Assembly (NCBI RefSeq): GCF_025772985.1
Contig: NZ_JAKMTB010000002.1
Span: 62,001-126,000, forward strand
Reading direction: 5' to 3'
Source: Campylobacter sp. CNRCH_2014_0184h
GTDB lineage: Bacteria; Campylobacterota; Campylobacteria; Campylobacterales; Campylobacteraceae
DNA: 64,000 nucleotides
In this document: positions 16,842 through 27,173 of the stretch, one piece after another
Layout of the letters: every line of letters begins with the position of its first letter
Numbering within the stretch: the first letter of the stretch is position 1
Program-made: the position numbers and the translations under genes
The notes under the pieces: model-generated
What the model was told of the DNA's origin: nothing
The model's input: the letters and a program-made list of their open reading frames with translations, nothing else
The model's database searches: none

Positions 16842-18047
16842 ATGTATCACATTGTTTTTAGCGCAGATGAAAACTATATCAAATACACGGCTGTTTTGAT
16901 TACAAGTATTATTAAAAATACAGATAAAAATAAATTTTATCAAGAAAATGAAATATATTATTTTCATATTTTAAGTAATGCTATTGGCAATCATACTAAA
17001 AATAAACTTCAGAAATTAGAACAAGAACTTAATTTAACTTTCCCATGCAAAATACAAATTCACATTCAAAACGATGAAAATTTTAAACATTATCCCATCA
17101 GCGGAGCTGCTCATAGCTCAAAACTTCCTTATTATAGATTAAAATTAAATTCTATATTAGATGATGAAATAAATACTTGTTTATATTTAGATTCTGATAT
17201 GTTATGTTTGTGTGATATAAGAGAAATTTTTACTATCAACTTAGAAGGAAAAATAGCCGGTGTTGTAGGCGATCCTGGCTCCAAACATGTAAAAATAAAA
17301 TTTAAAGAAAATAATCAAAAACACATTTTGCATTTTGATGAAAATTATTTTAATTCAGGTTTTTTACTTATCAATCTAAAAGAGTGGAAAAAACATAATA
17401 TAGAACAAAAATGCGAGGAATTAGCTAGCAAATGCTACTACATAAAAGCTGCTGATCAAGATTTGCTTAATGCCACCATAAAACCGCAATATCAGTTAAA
17501 GCTTGATTTTTCATATAATTTCAATATCATTACTCTCTTTTATGCTATATGTAAAGATGAGCAAGCAAATAGACTTAACTACACAAGAGATGAATTTACC
17601 AAAAGTGCAAAAACACCTAAAATTTTACATTATGGAGAAAAACCTTGGAAATTTTTAAAATCATACACAGATTTGCAAGGTAAAAATATAAATGATTATT
17701 GGTGGCAAATAGCAGAAAAAACACCTATTTTTAATGAAGAATTGCTCGAACAAAAAGCAAACATTAAAGATCATTTGCTTTATAGTGCTTTGGGATTTGA
17801 GCTTTTAAAAGCTATAAAAAGTTTTAATTTTGCAAAAATATCATCTTTGATTCATAATACTAAAAAAGATGAGTATATTTTAAAAAAACCACAAAAGATT
17901 AATGATGATATTTTTGGACTTTGTTGCATGCTTGGAGAAAGTATTTTATATGCAAGAAAAAATCAAAAAAATACCTTCAGTGTTTTTTTAAAAGCTATCA
18001 AAATGCTCAAAAATTTTAAAAAATACGCAAACAAATCAAGAGTTTAA
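16842..18047 (+). CDS. Family 8 glycosyltransferase (LgtC/RfaI-like)
   Basis: A 401-aa transferase, probably an LOS outer-core galactosyl- or glucosyltransferase. The first 280 residues form the GT8 domain: HIVFSADENYIKYTAVLI at the start, CLYLDSDMLCL as the DXD metal site near 120, HFDENYFNSGFLLINLKEW, AADQDLLNA and HYGEKPW. The last 110 residues are a helical extension of unknown role. I choose the ATG at 16842 because GGAGGG lies five bases upstream; a TTG four codons earlier is less likely. It converges on a GT4 gene with a 12-base overlap. Confidence 0.88.
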   Translation: MYHIVFSADENYIKYTAVLITSIIKNTDKNKFYQENEIYYFHILSNAIGNHTKNKLQKLEQELNLTFPCKIQIHIQNDENFKHYPISGAAHSSKLPYYRLKLNSILDDEINTCLYLDSDMLCLCDIREIFTINLEGKIAGVVGDPGSKHVKIKFKENNQKHILHFDENYFNSGFLLINLKEWKKHNIEQKCEELASKCYYIKAADQDLLNATIKPQYQLKLDFSYNFNIITLFYAICKDEQANRLNYTRDEFTKSAKTPKILHYGEKPWKFLKSYTDLQGKNINDYWWQIAEKTPIFNEELLEQKANIKDHLLYSALGFELLKAIKSFNFAKISSLIHNTKKDEYILKKPQKINDDIFGLCCMLGESILYARKNQKNTFSVFLKAIKMLKNFKKYANKSRV

Positions 18048-19091
18048 TAACTCTTGCCATTTTTGTATAACTTTTTCTTTAGAGAAGCTATGAGAAATAT
18101 TTTCTTTTGCACTTTGTCCCATTTGTTTTCTTAAATTTTCATCATCCATAAGCAAACAAAGCTTATTTGCAAATTCTTGCAAATTACCATCCTCGATTAA
18201 ATATCCACTTTTACCATTTTCTATAATATCACTTGGACCTGTATCAACATTAAAGGCGATACTTGGAATAGCATAATTTGCACTCTCAACCAAAACCATA
18301 CCAAAACCTTCCCAATAACTACACATTACATAAACACTAGATTGCAAATATTCTTTTTCTATATCTTTTATAAAAGGCTTCAATATGACTGAGTTTTCAA
18401 GTTTATATTCTTTTATTTTATTTTTTATAATATCTTTAAATTCACCTTCTCCAACTATAGTTAAAGTCCATTCTTTGTATTTTTCATTTTTTTGTACAAG
18501 CTTCCAAATTTCAATAAGCCTTAAAAAACCCTTTTCATCATTTACTGTCATACGGCCTATACTTAAAATATTTTTTTGAGTTAAAATGGAATTTATATCG
18601 GATAAACAAGGTAAAAAATTTGGTATAACCCAAACATTCTTATGATATTTTCTCCACTGATCAATTTGCTTGGCTGATAATACCACTAAAGTATCAAAAT
18701 AATTATTTTTAAATAGATATTTTTTAAAATGATTATGAATAAAATTAATATATTTTGTATTTTTATTTTTAAAGAAAGGAAAATGAGGACAATTATTAAA
18801 AATCATCACATCAATATCTTTATATCTTTGTTTTAGCAAAAAACTTTCATAATGCTTGTAATATAACTTATAAAATAATCTTTCTTTTTTTACATCAGCT
18901 TTTGATTTACTATGCAAGTAATCTATTTTAATATTGTCATTTAATTTATAAGCTACATCAACTCCTTGTTTATAAAAACTAAAAATTTTTACATCATACC
19001 CAAGCTCAAAAAGTGCATTTGCTAAATTTACAACAACTCTTTCAGCACCACCTCCTATAGTAATATCCCCAATAAGTAATAAAATTTTCAT
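18036..19091 (-). CDS. Family 4 glycosyltransferase
   Basis: A GT-B transferase of 351 aa in the LOS locus. The N-terminal GGGAERVVVNLANAL loop and the C-terminal YWEGFGMVLVESANYAIP, containing the E-x7-E motif, are GT4 hallmarks. GRMTVNDEKGFLRLI opens the second Rossmann domain. The acceptor and sugar are unknown. The ATG at 19091 overlaps the stop of lgtF as ATGA, so it is translated from the same mRNA. A TTG two codons upstream is less likely. Confidence 0.88.
   Translation of the reverse strand: MKILLLIGDITIGGGAERVVVNLANALFELGYDVKIFSFYKQGVDVAYKLNDNIKIDYLHSKSKADVKKERLFYKLYYKHYESFLLKQRYKDIDVMIFNNCPHFPFFKNKNTKYINFIHNHFKKYLFKNNYFDTLVVLSAKQIDQWRKYHKNVWVIPNFLPCLSDINSILTQKNILSIGRMTVNDEKGFLRLIEIWKLVQKNEKYKEWTLTIVGEGEFKDIIKNKIKEYKLENSVILKPFIKDIEKEYLQSSVYVMCSYWEGFGMVLVESANYAIPSIAFNVDTGPSDIIENGKSGYLIEDGNLQEFANKLCLLMDDENLRKQMGQSAKENISHSFSKEKVIQKWQELLNS
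18037..18064. terminator. Shared stem-loop between GT8 and GT4 genes
   Basis: CAAGAGTT (18037-18044) and AACTCTTG (18049-18056) pair around a TAAT loop, followed by CCATTTTT on the plus strand. The GT8 stop codon lies within the loop. This fits a terminator for the plus-strand gene, possibly acting both ways. Confidence 0.55.
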
Positions 19092-20635
19092 TTCCAAGTC
19101 ACTTTTTTATTTTTTATAGTTTCAAGATAAATTTGATGATTAATTTCAAGCATATTTTTGCTATTTTCTTCATGATAGATATGATAAGCTAAAGCATTAA
19201 ATTTAAGTCTTTTAAACACTCCATCATTAAATAAAAATCTAGCTACAAACTCACTATCTTCCCTGCCCCAACCTATAAATTTTTCATTAAATCCCTCAAT
19301 GGCTTCAAAATCACTTTTATAAAAACTCATATTGCAAGTTTTACTACCTTTAACAAGTTGTGATTTTTTAAAAAATTTCTTAGTTAGTTTTGAAAATTTA
19401 TATATACATTTAGCTAAAAAAATATTTCTTTGATTTTTAAAACCTTTTTTGTCAAATGCCAAACTAAAATCATTTTTTCTTAAAAGTTCTTTGCTTTCAT
19501 TTTCATTTAAAATAGTTCTTGATCCTTGCAAAATAGTCTTTAAACTAGCAAATTTTAAATGATCACTAATGAAGTTTTTTTCTAAAATCATATCCCCATC
19601 AATTAAAACAATATATTCACTATTAGAAGCATTAATTGCCTTATTGCGACTTGCCGCAGCACGAAACCCCTCATCTTCTTGCCAAATATGCTCTAACTTG
19701 CAAGGAAAATCTTTTTGATAAGCTTGTATAAGTTTAGCCGTATCTTCCCTGCTTCCATCATCAGCTATTAAAACCTCATCTGGTAAAGGCTCTAAATTTT
19801 TAACGCTATCAAGCACCAAAGCAAGCCTTTCTTTTTGATTATAGGTTGTGATGATTAAAGCACAAGTTTTTGGCTTTTGTTTTTTTAACTCATATAATTT
19901 CATATATTTAAAAAAAGCTCCAAGACCATTACAAGTACTTATAATAAAGCCTTTATAACCATAAAAAATCCCTTTTTTCAAAACATAATTTCTAAAAAAA
20001 GTCCAAATTCCTCTTAGCAATGCCTTGCAAATGCTACTTTCTTTGTGTAAATTTTGCAAAGCCCAAAGTTTAGAGTATTTTTGAAGTTTATCTAACAAAC
20101 TATCGATATCTTCAAAAGCAAAATGCCTCAAACCATTTTGCAACTTAATCTTTTTGCTATCTTCATGTAAAATCAAACTCTCATGTACTAAATTTTCATT
20201 AAAACTAGTATGGGTTTTATTAAACACTCGCATTACATAATCAGGCCACCACCCACAAGCTTTAATCCACTCTCCATTGTATAAATTTTCTCTTGGCAAA
20301 GCTATAATATCTTCTTTATTAGGCTCGATTTTCCTTAGCTCTTGTAAAAATTCTTTCTTAGCAAGTTCATCTGCGTCAATATTAAAAATCCAATCATTAC
20401 TAGCATAACTTATGGCTAAATTTTTCAAAGGCCCAAAGCCTATGAAATTATGTTGATAAATCTTGATATTTTTATAGTTTTTACTAAATTCATAAGCGAT
20501 TTTCAAAGTATCATCATTGCTATCATTTTCTATCAAAACGATCTCGCCAAATTCTTGCAAAGATTCCAAGCAAGCCTTTAAGGTTTTTTGAGCATTTTTA
20601 ACAATCATTATCACACTAATTTGCTTTAATTCCAT
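19088..20635 (-). CDS. lgtF: Two-domain LOS glucosyltransferase LgtF
   Basis: A 515-aa protein with two GT2 domains in one chain. The first begins ISVIMIVKNAQKTLKACLESL, with FNIDADELA as its metal site. The second, from about 260, begins CALIITTYNQKERLALVLDS, with YIVLIDGDMIL as its metal site and a FxGWGREDSEF acceptor motif. C. jejuni LgtF has the same length and adds glucose residues to both inner-core heptoses. It lies between htrB and a GT4 gene and precedes the latter with a four-base overlap. Confidence 0.88.
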   Translation of the reverse strand: MELKQISVIMIVKNAQKTLKACLESLQEFGEIVLIENDSNDDTLKIAYEFSKNYKNIKIYQHNFIGFGPLKNLAISYASNDWIFNIDADELAKKEFLQELRKIEPNKEDIIALPRENLYNGEWIKACGWWPDYVMRVFNKTHTSFNENLVHESLILHEDSKKIKLQNGLRHFAFEDIDSLLDKLQKYSKLWALQNLHKESSICKALLRGIWTFFRNYVLKKGIFYGYKGFIISTCNGLGAFFKYMKLYELKKQKPKTCALIITTYNQKERLALVLDSVKNLEPLPDEVLIADDGSREDTAKLIQAYQKDFPCKLEHIWQEDEGFRAAASRNKAINASNSEYIVLIDGDMILEKNFISDHLKFASLKTILQGSRTILNENESKELLRKNDFSLAFDKKGFKNQRNIFLAKCIYKFSKLTKKFFKKSQLVKGSKTCNMSFYKSDFEAIEGFNEKFIGWGREDSEFVARFLFNDGVFKRLKFNALAYHIYHEENSKNMLEINHQIYLETIKNKKVTWK

Positions 20636-20643
20636 TTTATATC

Positions 20644-21516
20644 CTATAAATACAACTCATGATTGTATCTTTTAAATCTCTTATGAAAGAAAAAATACTC
20701 ATCAGGTTTAAATTTAATCACCTCTTCACAACACTTTGCTTGATACTTAGTAAGCTCTTCTATACTTGCCTTGCTTGCGTCTAAAGCCTTAAAAGTTTTT
20801 ACAAAAAATTTCTCATCTTTTTGATACACAAAACAAGGCAAAATCATAGCATTTGTTTTTTTTGCAAGCACACTTGCACCTGCTATAAAATTTACTTCTT
20901 GATTAAAATACTGTATTTTTATACTTTCACTATCCACTGCATCTTGATCGGTTAAAATTCCAAGCGATCTACCTTCTTTTAAGGCTTTTAGCATTTTTCT
21001 AAGCCCGCCTTTTTTCTCTATAAGCTCTATATTAAATTGCGTGCGATTTTTACTTAAAATTTTATCCATTATCACACTATCAAGCGCTCTTCCAACTATA
21101 GAGATTCCTTGAAATTTAGCTCCAAAAGATAAAGCCAAAAGTTCCCAGTTACCATAATGAGCCGTAGTTACGATCAAGGGTCTTTTACTTTGCATTATAT
21201 TTAAAATTTGCTCCTCATCATCAAAGCAAATTTTATTGATGATTTCTTCTTTGCTTGCATTTTGATTTTTGATAAAATCAATCCCAAATTTAGCAAAATT
21301 TTTATAGATATTAAGGCTAGTTTCATCACGCCATTTTTGATCTTTTTCAGGAAAGCAAATTTTTAAGTTTGTGTCAATGATTTTACGGTGTTTATGATTA
21401 AGCCTATAAGTGATCAAAGCAACCAAATTTGCAAAAGAGTTTAAAAGCTTTGAAGGTAAAATCTTCACAAGAACTTTTAACATGTAAAAAAGGCTTAAAT
21501 ATATATAATTTATCAT
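20644..21516 (-). CDS. htrB: Lipid A late acyltransferase (HtrB/LpxL family)
   Basis: A membrane-bound acyltransferase of 290 aa that adds a secondary acyl chain to lipid A. One N-terminal hydrophobic helix is seen. The catalytic H-x4-E motif is TAHYGNWE near 115, and GILTDQDAVDSESI plus ILPCFVYQKDEKFF follow, as in LpxL/HtrB. The start ATG overlaps the waaC stop by four bases. C. jejuni also has this gene between waaC and lgtF, as I recall. Confidence 0.92.
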   Translation of the reverse strand: MINYIYLSLFYMLKVLVKILPSKLLNSFANLVALITYRLNHKHRKIIDTNLKICFPEKDQKWRDETSLNIYKNFAKFGIDFIKNQNASKEEIINKICFDDEEQILNIMQSKRPLIVTTAHYGNWELLALSFGAKFQGISIVGRALDSVIMDKILSKNRTQFNIELIEKKGGLRKMLKALKEGRSLGILTDQDAVDSESIKIQYFNQEVNFIAGASVLAKKTNAMILPCFVYQKDEKFFVKTFKALDASKASIEELTKYQAKCCEEVIKFKPDEYFFFHKRFKRYNHELYL

Positions 21517-22532
21517 TTTTCTAAAAGCTCACAAGCTAGTTTAAAAATATCTTTTTCATCGATATTTTGTATGCAAAAATCACTCTTATCTATATGCTTT
21601 GAATGCAGTATTTTTTTACCTGCATTGATTGTTTTGTTGATATTTGTTTCATAAGCATTTCTTTGACTAGGAGTAGCACCAAAAATCGTTATAGAGGGCT
21701 TGTTTAGTGCAAAAGCTAAATGAGTAGGCCCGCTATCATTTCCGATAATCAAATCGCTTGCCTTAGTTAAAGCACAAAGCTCACTTAAGCTTAATTTTGG
21801 CGCAAGTTCTATTTTCAAATGCTTTAAATTTAAAACTATATCTTTAGCAAAATTAAACTCATTAACATTACCCCAACCAAGCATGATTTTTGCACTAGTA
21901 AAATACTCTAAAAGCATTCTACAAAGTAGTATCAAACGCTCTTTTGGGTAAATTTTATTAGGCATAGATGAGCCTACATGTATGAGTATATTTGGCGTAC
22001 TTTCACTTAAAGAAAGCCTTTGTTCTAAGCTTTCTTTTAACTCATCATCTACGCTAAAACAACTTTGTTTTAACTCTATGTCACTATGATCAAAATGTTC
22101 ATTTAACACATAAGCTACCAAAGAAAGATTACGCACGATAATATTTTCTTCATAATTACACGCAAATTTATGCGTATAAAAATTGCTCGCAAAACCCTCT
22201 TTGATACTTTCTTGATCAAAACCAAAAGTATTGGCACATAAAAATTTACTCACTAAAGCAGATTTAATCAAACCTTGCAAGTCAATCGCAACATCATATT
22301 TGTTTTGTCTTGCTTCAAAAAGCATAGCAAAAACTTCTTTGAATTTTCTATCTTTTAAAGGCAGGGCATACACTTCATTAATCATTGGATGATCTTGCAA
22401 TAATCCTGCAAATCTTGCATCTACAAACCAATCAATACTCGCCTTAGGATAATGCTTTTTAATAAATTGCAAAACAATCACCGCATGGATGATATCACCA
22501 AGTGCAGATAATTTAACCAAACCTATTTTCAT
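21513..22532 (-). CDS. waaC: Lipooligosaccharide heptosyltransferase I
   Basis: A GT9 enzyme of 339 aa that adds the first heptose to Kdo of the LOS core. The N-terminus KIGLVKLSALGDIIHAVIVLQ is the WaaC signature. DVAIDLQGLIKSALVSKF and IGNDSGPTHLAFALNKPSI near 260 follow the family pattern. It heads the leftward group waaC-htrB-lgtF-GT4, which is tightly packed. It marks the right edge of the LOS locus and is divergent from the exonuclease-like gene. Confidence 0.94.
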   Translation of the reverse strand: MKIGLVKLSALGDIIHAVIVLQFIKKHYPKASIDWFVDARFAGLLQDHPMINEVYALPLKDRKFKEVFAMLFEARQNKYDVAIDLQGLIKSALVSKFLCANTFGFDQESIKEGFASNFYTHKFACNYEENIIVRNLSLVAYVLNEHFDHSDIELKQSCFSVDDELKESLEQRLSLSESTPNILIHVGSSMPNKIYPKERLILLCRMLLEYFTSAKIMLGWGNVNEFNFAKDIVLNLKHLKIELAPKLSLSELCALTKASDLIIGNDSGPTHLAFALNKPSITIFGATPSQRNAYETNINKTINAGKKILHSKHIDKSDFCIQNIDEKDIFKLACELLEK

Positions 22533-22559
22533 GTGCTACTTTATTTTTAAATTTTCTGT

Positions 22560-22565
22560 TATGAT
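22560..22565 (+). promoter_or_regulatory. -10 box upstream of the exonuclease-like gene
   Basis: TATGAT lies 33 bases before the ATG, in the intergenic region shared with waaC. It differs from consensus by one base. Confidence 0.4.
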
Positions 22566-22598
22566 TTTAACAAAGATTTTTTTAAAAAAAGGTTTATC

Positions 22599-23378
22599 AT
22601 GCAAGAATATATTTGCGTTTTTGATTGTGAGAGCATTCCTGATGTAGAATTAATAAAACATCTTTATGGTTTTAATGGTGATGATTTAAGCATTAGCAAG
22701 CAAGCTTTAGAAAAACAAAAAGAAGAAAGCGGAAGCGAGTTTTTACCCCTGCCTTTTCATAAAGTTGTAAGTATTTGCGCAGTGATTGCAGATAAATTTG
22801 GAAATTTCATCAAAGTTAATAAAATCAAAGGCGAAAGCGAAAAACAAATGCTAGAGGAATTTTTTAACTTCATAGATAAACACCAACCCCGCCTTGTAAG
22901 TTTTAATGGCAAAAGCTATGATATGCCTTTACTTGTTATAAGAGCGTTAAAATACAACATCAACGCAAGTGCTTATTTAGATGCAAGTGATAAATGGAAT
23001 AACTACAAAAGCAAATTTATAGAAAATAAACACTGTGATTTATTAGAATCTTTAGGGAGTTTTGGTCAAAAAGGCTTAAGACTTGACACACTTTGTGCTA
23101 TGGCAGGACTTCCTGGAAAGTATGATGTGCATGGAAATGAGGTATTAGAACTCTTTTATCAAAACAAATTAGAAAAAATTCACGAATACTGCGAAAGTGA
23201 CGTGTTAAACACTTATATGCTATTTTTAAAATACGAACTCATCAAGGGCAACTTAACCCAAGAAGATTATCTTAATATTTTAGAAAATTTCAAAGAAGAG
23301 CTTTTGCAAAAACATAGTGATAAAAGCTATCAAAAGCCATTTTTAGAAGCCATAGAAAAAGAAAAGAGCAAGTTTTAA
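22599..23378 (+). CDS. Predicted 3'-5' exonuclease, PolB-like DEDD fold
   Basis: A 259-aa protein of the predicted 3'-5' exonuclease family related to polymerase B proofreading domains. The DEDD residues can be placed: VFDCESIPDV (ExoI, D and E), VSFNGKSYDMPLLV (ExoII, N-x3-D) and YCESDVLNTYMLF (ExoIII, with S-D). LDTLCAMAGLPGKYDVHG is also conserved. Its nucleic-acid substrate is unknown. C. jejuni has a homologue beside its glycosylation locus, as I recall, so linkage is old but may not be functional. Confidence 0.8.
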   Translation: MQEYICVFDCESIPDVELIKHLYGFNGDDLSISKQALEKQKEESGSEFLPLPFHKVVSICAVIADKFGNFIKVNKIKGESEKQMLEEFFNFIDKHQPRLVSFNGKSYDMPLLVIRALKYNINASAYLDASDKWNNYKSKFIENKHCDLLESLGSFGQKGLRLDTLCAMAGLPGKYDVHGNEVLELFYQNKLEKIHEYCESDVLNTYMLFLKYELIKGNLTQEDYLNILENFKEELLQKHSDKSYQKPFLEAIEKEKSKF

Positions 23379-23436
23379 ATTAATTAAGAAAAGTATATTA
23401 AAATAACTATTATTAAATATCACAAAAAGGATAAAA

Positions 23437-24423
23437 ATGAAAATTTTAATCACCGGTGGTGCAGGATACATAGGCTCTCATACTTTAAAACAATTTTTAG
23501 AAACAAATCATGAAATTTGTGTATTAGATAATCTTTCAAAAGGTAGCAAAAAAAGCTTAGATGAACTTTCTAAAATCAGACCTTTTAAGTTTTTTGAGCA
23601 AGATTTAAGCGATTATGCTGGGATTAAAAAACTTTTCAAAGAGGAAAAATTTGATGCAATTGTGCATTTTGCAGCTAGTATTGAAGTTCCTGAAAGTATG
23701 GAAAATCCTTTAAAATACTATATGAACAATACCGCAAATACAAGCAACTTAATCCAAACTTGTTTAGAAACAGGTGTGAAAAAATTCATTTTTTCTTCAA
23801 CCGCAGCAACTTATGGAGAGCCACAAACTCCTATTGTGGATGAGCAAAGTCCATTGGCACCGATTAATCCTTATGGACAAAGCAAACTAATGAGCGAAAA
23901 AGTCTTACAAGATGCTAATATGGCTAATCCTGAATTTAAATATTGCATTTTAAGATACTTCAATGTAGCAGGTGCTTGCATGAGTTATCCTATAGGTCAA
24001 CGCTATCCAAAAGCTACTTTGCTTATCAAGGTTGCTGCTGAAGTAGCCACAGGAAAAAGAGAAAAGCTTTATATTTTTGGCGATGATTATAATACTAAAG
24101 ATGGCACTTGCATTAGAGATTTTATCCATGTTGATGATATTTCAAGTGCGCATTTAGCTGCTTTAGAATACTTAGAAAACAATGAAAGTAATATTTTCAA
24201 TGTAGGCTATGGACATGGCTTTAGCGTAAAAGAAGTTATTGAAACCATGAAAAAAGTAAGTGGAGTAGATTTCACAGTAGAACTAGCACCAAAAAGAGCT
24301 GGGGATCCTTCTGTGCTTATTTCAAATGCGGATAAAATCAAAACCCTAACCAACTGGAAACCAAAATATGATGATTTAGAATTAATCTGCAAAAGTGCTT
24401 ATGAGTGGGAAAAACAGTGTTAA
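23437..24423 (+). CDS. gne: UDP-GlcNAc/UDP-Glc 4-epimerase
   Basis: An SDR epimerase of 328 aa. In C. jejuni this enzyme supplies UDP-GalNAc for the N-glycan and UDP-Gal for LOS and capsule. It has the NAD-binding motif [21 protein letters not shown] with the catalytic Ser/Thr, and the YGQSK catalytic Tyr-Lys pair near 147. The name galE is also used. An AAAGGA ribosome site precedes the ATG. It heads the pgl operon, and pglK starts seven bases before its stop. Confidence 0.94.
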   Translation: MKILITGGAGYIGSHTLKQFLETNHEICVLDNLSKGSKKSLDELSKIRPFKFFEQDLSDYAGIKKLFKEEKFDAIVHFAASIEVPESMENPLKYYMNNTANTSNLIQTCLETGVKKFIFSSTAATYGEPQTPIVDEQSPLAPINPYGQSKLMSEKVLQDANMANPEFKYCILRYFNVAGACMSYPIGQRYPKATLLIKVAAEVATGKREKLYIFGDDYNTKDGTCIRDFIHVDDISSAHLAALEYLENNESNIFNVGYGHGFSVKEVIETMKKVSGVDFTVELAPKRAGDPSVLISNADKIKTLTNWKPKYDDLELICKSAYEWEKQC

Positions 24424-26111
24424 AAAAACTTTTTTTTATACTCAATGCTCATGATAAGAAATTTTTATTTGCTTTGCTAATTTTTTCTATTTTTATAGGA
24501 TTTATAGAAAGCTTTGCTATTTCTTTGATCATGCCCTTTGTATCGGTAGCGAGTAATTTTGAGCTTTTAGAAAAAAGCTCTTATTTTCAACCTATATATG
24601 AGTATTTAAATTTACCAAGTTATAAGATTATTGCTTATTTTGGCTGTATATTAATCGCCTTTTATATTTTTAGAGCCTTTTTAAATGCCTTTTATTTTCA
24701 TTTGCTTGCACGTTTTTCTAAAGGGCGTTACCACAGCCTTGCTTGTCGAATTTTTGATAAATACTTACATCTTGAATATGAAAATTTTACTAATAAAAAT
24801 CAATCAGAACTTTTAAAAACCATCACACAAGAAGTATTTCATTTAAGCACTTTAATTAGTGCTTTTTTACTTATGCTAAGTGAAAGCTTTGTGGTGTTTT
24901 TACTTTATACTTTATTGCTAATTATCAACTATAAAATCACCCTAGCTTTAAGTGCTTTTTTACTTTTAAATGCTTTTATTTTGATTAAAATTCTCTCACC
25001 CTTGGTAAAAAAAGCTTCCATAGCTAGAGAAGAGGCGATGAAAAATTATTTTGAAATTTTAAATGCAAATTTAAACAACCTTAAAATCATCAAACTCAAA
25101 ACCAAAGAACAAAGCACACAAAAGCTTTATGAAATTCAAAGTGGGCTTTTTGCCAAAGCAAACATTAGCAATGAAAGCATGTCAAGCATTCCTAGAATTT
25201 ACCTTGAAGGTATAGGTTTTTGTATGCTTTGTTTTATCGTGGTGTATTTAGTTTTAAGATATGAAAGTGATATTTCATCTATCTTAGCAACTATTACTAT
25301 TTTCGTAGTAGCTCTTTATAGGCTTATGCCAAGTGCTAATCGTATCATCACAAGTTATAATGAAATCACATATTATAAAAACTCTTTAGATATTATTTAT
25401 AACATGCTCAATGAAAAAGAAGAAAAACTAGGCGATGAAAGTATTGAATTTAAAGAAAAAATCGTTTTGAAAAATCTTTTCTTTGCTTATAAGGGTAAGA
25501 AAAATTTATTTAAAAATTTAAATTTTGAGCTTAAAAAAAATGAAAAAATCGCTTTTATAGGTAAAAGTGGAAGTGGTAAAAGTACTTTAGTTGATCTTAT
25601 CATAGGGCTTTTAAAACCAAGCGATGGAGCTATTTTTGTAGATGGAATTAAACTTGATGAGAGCAATATAAAAAGTTTTAGAAGTAAAATTGGCTACATA
25701 CCTCAACAAATTTATCTTTTCAATGATTCTATTGCTAAAAATATTAGCTTTGGAGAAGAAGTAGATGAAGCACTTTTACATAAGGTAATCAAGCAGGCTA
25801 ATCTTGAAAGCTTTGTAAATTCACTTGAAGATGGAGTGCATACTAAGGTGGGTGACTCAGGTTCGTTTTTAAGTGGGGGCCAAAGACAAAGAATAGCCAT
25901 AGCAAGAGCGCTTTATCAACAACCTGAAATTTTAGTTTTAGATGAAGCAACTAGCGCTCTTGATCAAGAAAGTGAAGCAAAAATCATGGAAGAAATCTAT
26001 AAAATTTCAAAAGATAAAACCCTCATCATCATAGCCCATAGGCTCTCAACCATACAAGGTTGTGATAGAGTATTTGAAGTAAAACATGGGCATTTAAAGG
26101 AACAAGTATGA
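24417..26111 (+). CDS. pglK: Lipid-linked oligosaccharide flippase PglK (ABC transporter)
   Basis: A half-size ABC transporter of 564 aa that, as a dimer, flips the undecaprenyl-linked N-glycan across the inner membrane. Residues 1-310 contain six TM helices. The ATPase shows Walker [10 protein letters not shown], the Q-loop [10 protein letters not shown], the signature LSGGQRQR, Walker [12 protein letters not shown] and the switch H in IIAHRLST. I choose the GTG at 24417, giving the 564-aa length of C. jejuni PglK; a GTG four codons upstream is less likely. Confidence 0.95.
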   Translation: MLKKLFFILNAHDKKFLFALLIFSIFIGFIESFAISLIMPFVSVASNFELLEKSSYFQPIYEYLNLPSYKIIAYFGCILIAFYIFRAFLNAFYFHLLARFSKGRYHSLACRIFDKYLHLEYENFTNKNQSELLKTITQEVFHLSTLISAFLLMLSESFVVFLLYTLLLIINYKITLALSAFLLLNAFILIKILSPLVKKASIAREEAMKNYFEILNANLNNLKIIKLKTKEQSTQKLYEIQSGLFAKANISNESMSSIPRIYLEGIGFCMLCFIVVYLVLRYESDISSILATITIFVVALYRLMPSANRIITSYNEITYYKNSLDIIYNMLNEKEEKLGDESIEFKEKIVLKNLFFAYKGKKNLFKNLNFELKKNEKIAFIGKSGSGKSTLVDLIIGLLKPSDGAIFVDGIKLDESNIKSFRSKIGYIPQQIYLFNDSIAKNISFGEEVDEALLHKVIKQANLESFVNSLEDGVHTKVGDSGSFLSGGQRQRIAIARALYQQPEILVLDEATSALDQESEAKIMEEIYKISKDKTLIIIAHRLSTIQGCDRVFEVKHGHLKEQV

Positions 26112-27172
26112 AAATCACTTTCATCATAGCTACTTTAAATTCAGGTGGTGCTGAAAGAGTATTGGTCACTTTAGCTAATGAGCTTTGCAAAAAGCATGAA
26201 ATAAATATTATTAAATTTCACAAAGAAGACTCTTTTTACAAGCTTGATCCAAAAATCAAACTTTTTACCCTAGAGCAGTTTGACTTTTCCACTCTTTATA
26301 ATAAAATAGCCTCACGCATTAAAAAATTCAAAGCCTTAAAACAAGCACTTAAAGACCATAAAAGCGATGTTTTTATCTCATTTTTAGATACCACTAACAT
26401 CGCTTGCATTTGGGCAAATAAAGGCTCCAATACACCTTTAATTATTAGCGAACATAGCTCTTATACTTATTTAAAATCTAAAATTTGGAAGTTTTTACGC
26501 CGTATAAGTTTTCCTCATGCAAATGCTCTAACTGTGCTAAGTAATGATGATAAAAATTATTATGAAAACTTTGTTAAAAAAGTTATCAATATGCCAAATC
26601 CTTGTCATTTTAGCCCTATTAAAGAAAATTTAGAAAAAGAAAATAATGTCATTTTCGTAGGCAGACTTGATCATAATAAAAATGCTTCTATGTTTTTAAA
26701 AGCCATAGCAAGGCTAGATATAAATTTACAAAAACAATACAATTTTTTCATAGCAGGCGATGGAGAATTAAGACAAGATTTAGAACAAGAAGCTAAGAAT
26801 TTAAATATCAAGGTTAATTTTTTAGGTAAAGTTGAAAATATGCAAGAGCTTTATAAAAAAGCAAAAATAATCTGCCTTTGCTCTTTCATAGAAGGCTTGC
26901 CAACAGTTTTGCTTGAAAGTTTATATTATCAAGTAGCGCGTATTAGCACTAAATACACAAGCGGCCATAAAGATTTAATTGATGATGGAAAAGATGGATT
27001 TTTGGTAGATTTAGATGATGAAAAAGCTTTAAGCGAAAAACTCGCCCTTTTAATGCAAGATGAAAATTTAAGAAAAACACTAGCGCTTAATGCACAGCAG
27101 CGATGTAAAGATTATGAAGTAGCCAATGTAGCGCAAAAATGGCTTGATTTAATCAAAGAAGTAAGGGTTTAA
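26108..27172 (+). CDS. pglH: GalNAc polymerase PglH
   Basis: A GT4 enzyme of 354 aa that adds the three terminal alpha-1,4-GalNAc residues to the lipid-linked glycan. It begins [20 protein letters not shown]. The second domain has [14 protein letters not shown], and the E-x7-E region is [15 protein letters not shown]. The lysine/arginine-rich helix around residues 70-90 may be the ruler helix that counts sugars in C. jejuni PglH. It overlaps pglK by four bases (ATGA). Confidence 0.93.
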   Translation: MKITFIIATLNSGGAERVLVTLANELCKKHEINIIKFHKEDSFYKLDPKIKLFTLEQFDFSTLYNKIASRIKKFKALKQALKDHKSDVFISFLDTTNIACIWANKGSNTPLIISEHSSYTYLKSKIWKFLRRISFPHANALTVLSNDDKNYYENFVKKVINMPNPCHFSPIKENLEKENNVIFVGRLDHNKNASMFLKAIARLDINLQKQYNFFIAGDGELRQDLEQEAKNLNIKVNFLGKVENMQELYKKAKIICLCSFIEGLPTVLLESLYYQVARISTKYTSGHKDLIDDGKDGFLVDLDDEKALSEKLALLMQDENLRKTLALNAQQRCKDYEVANVAQKWLDLIKEVRV

Positions 27173-27173
27173 C

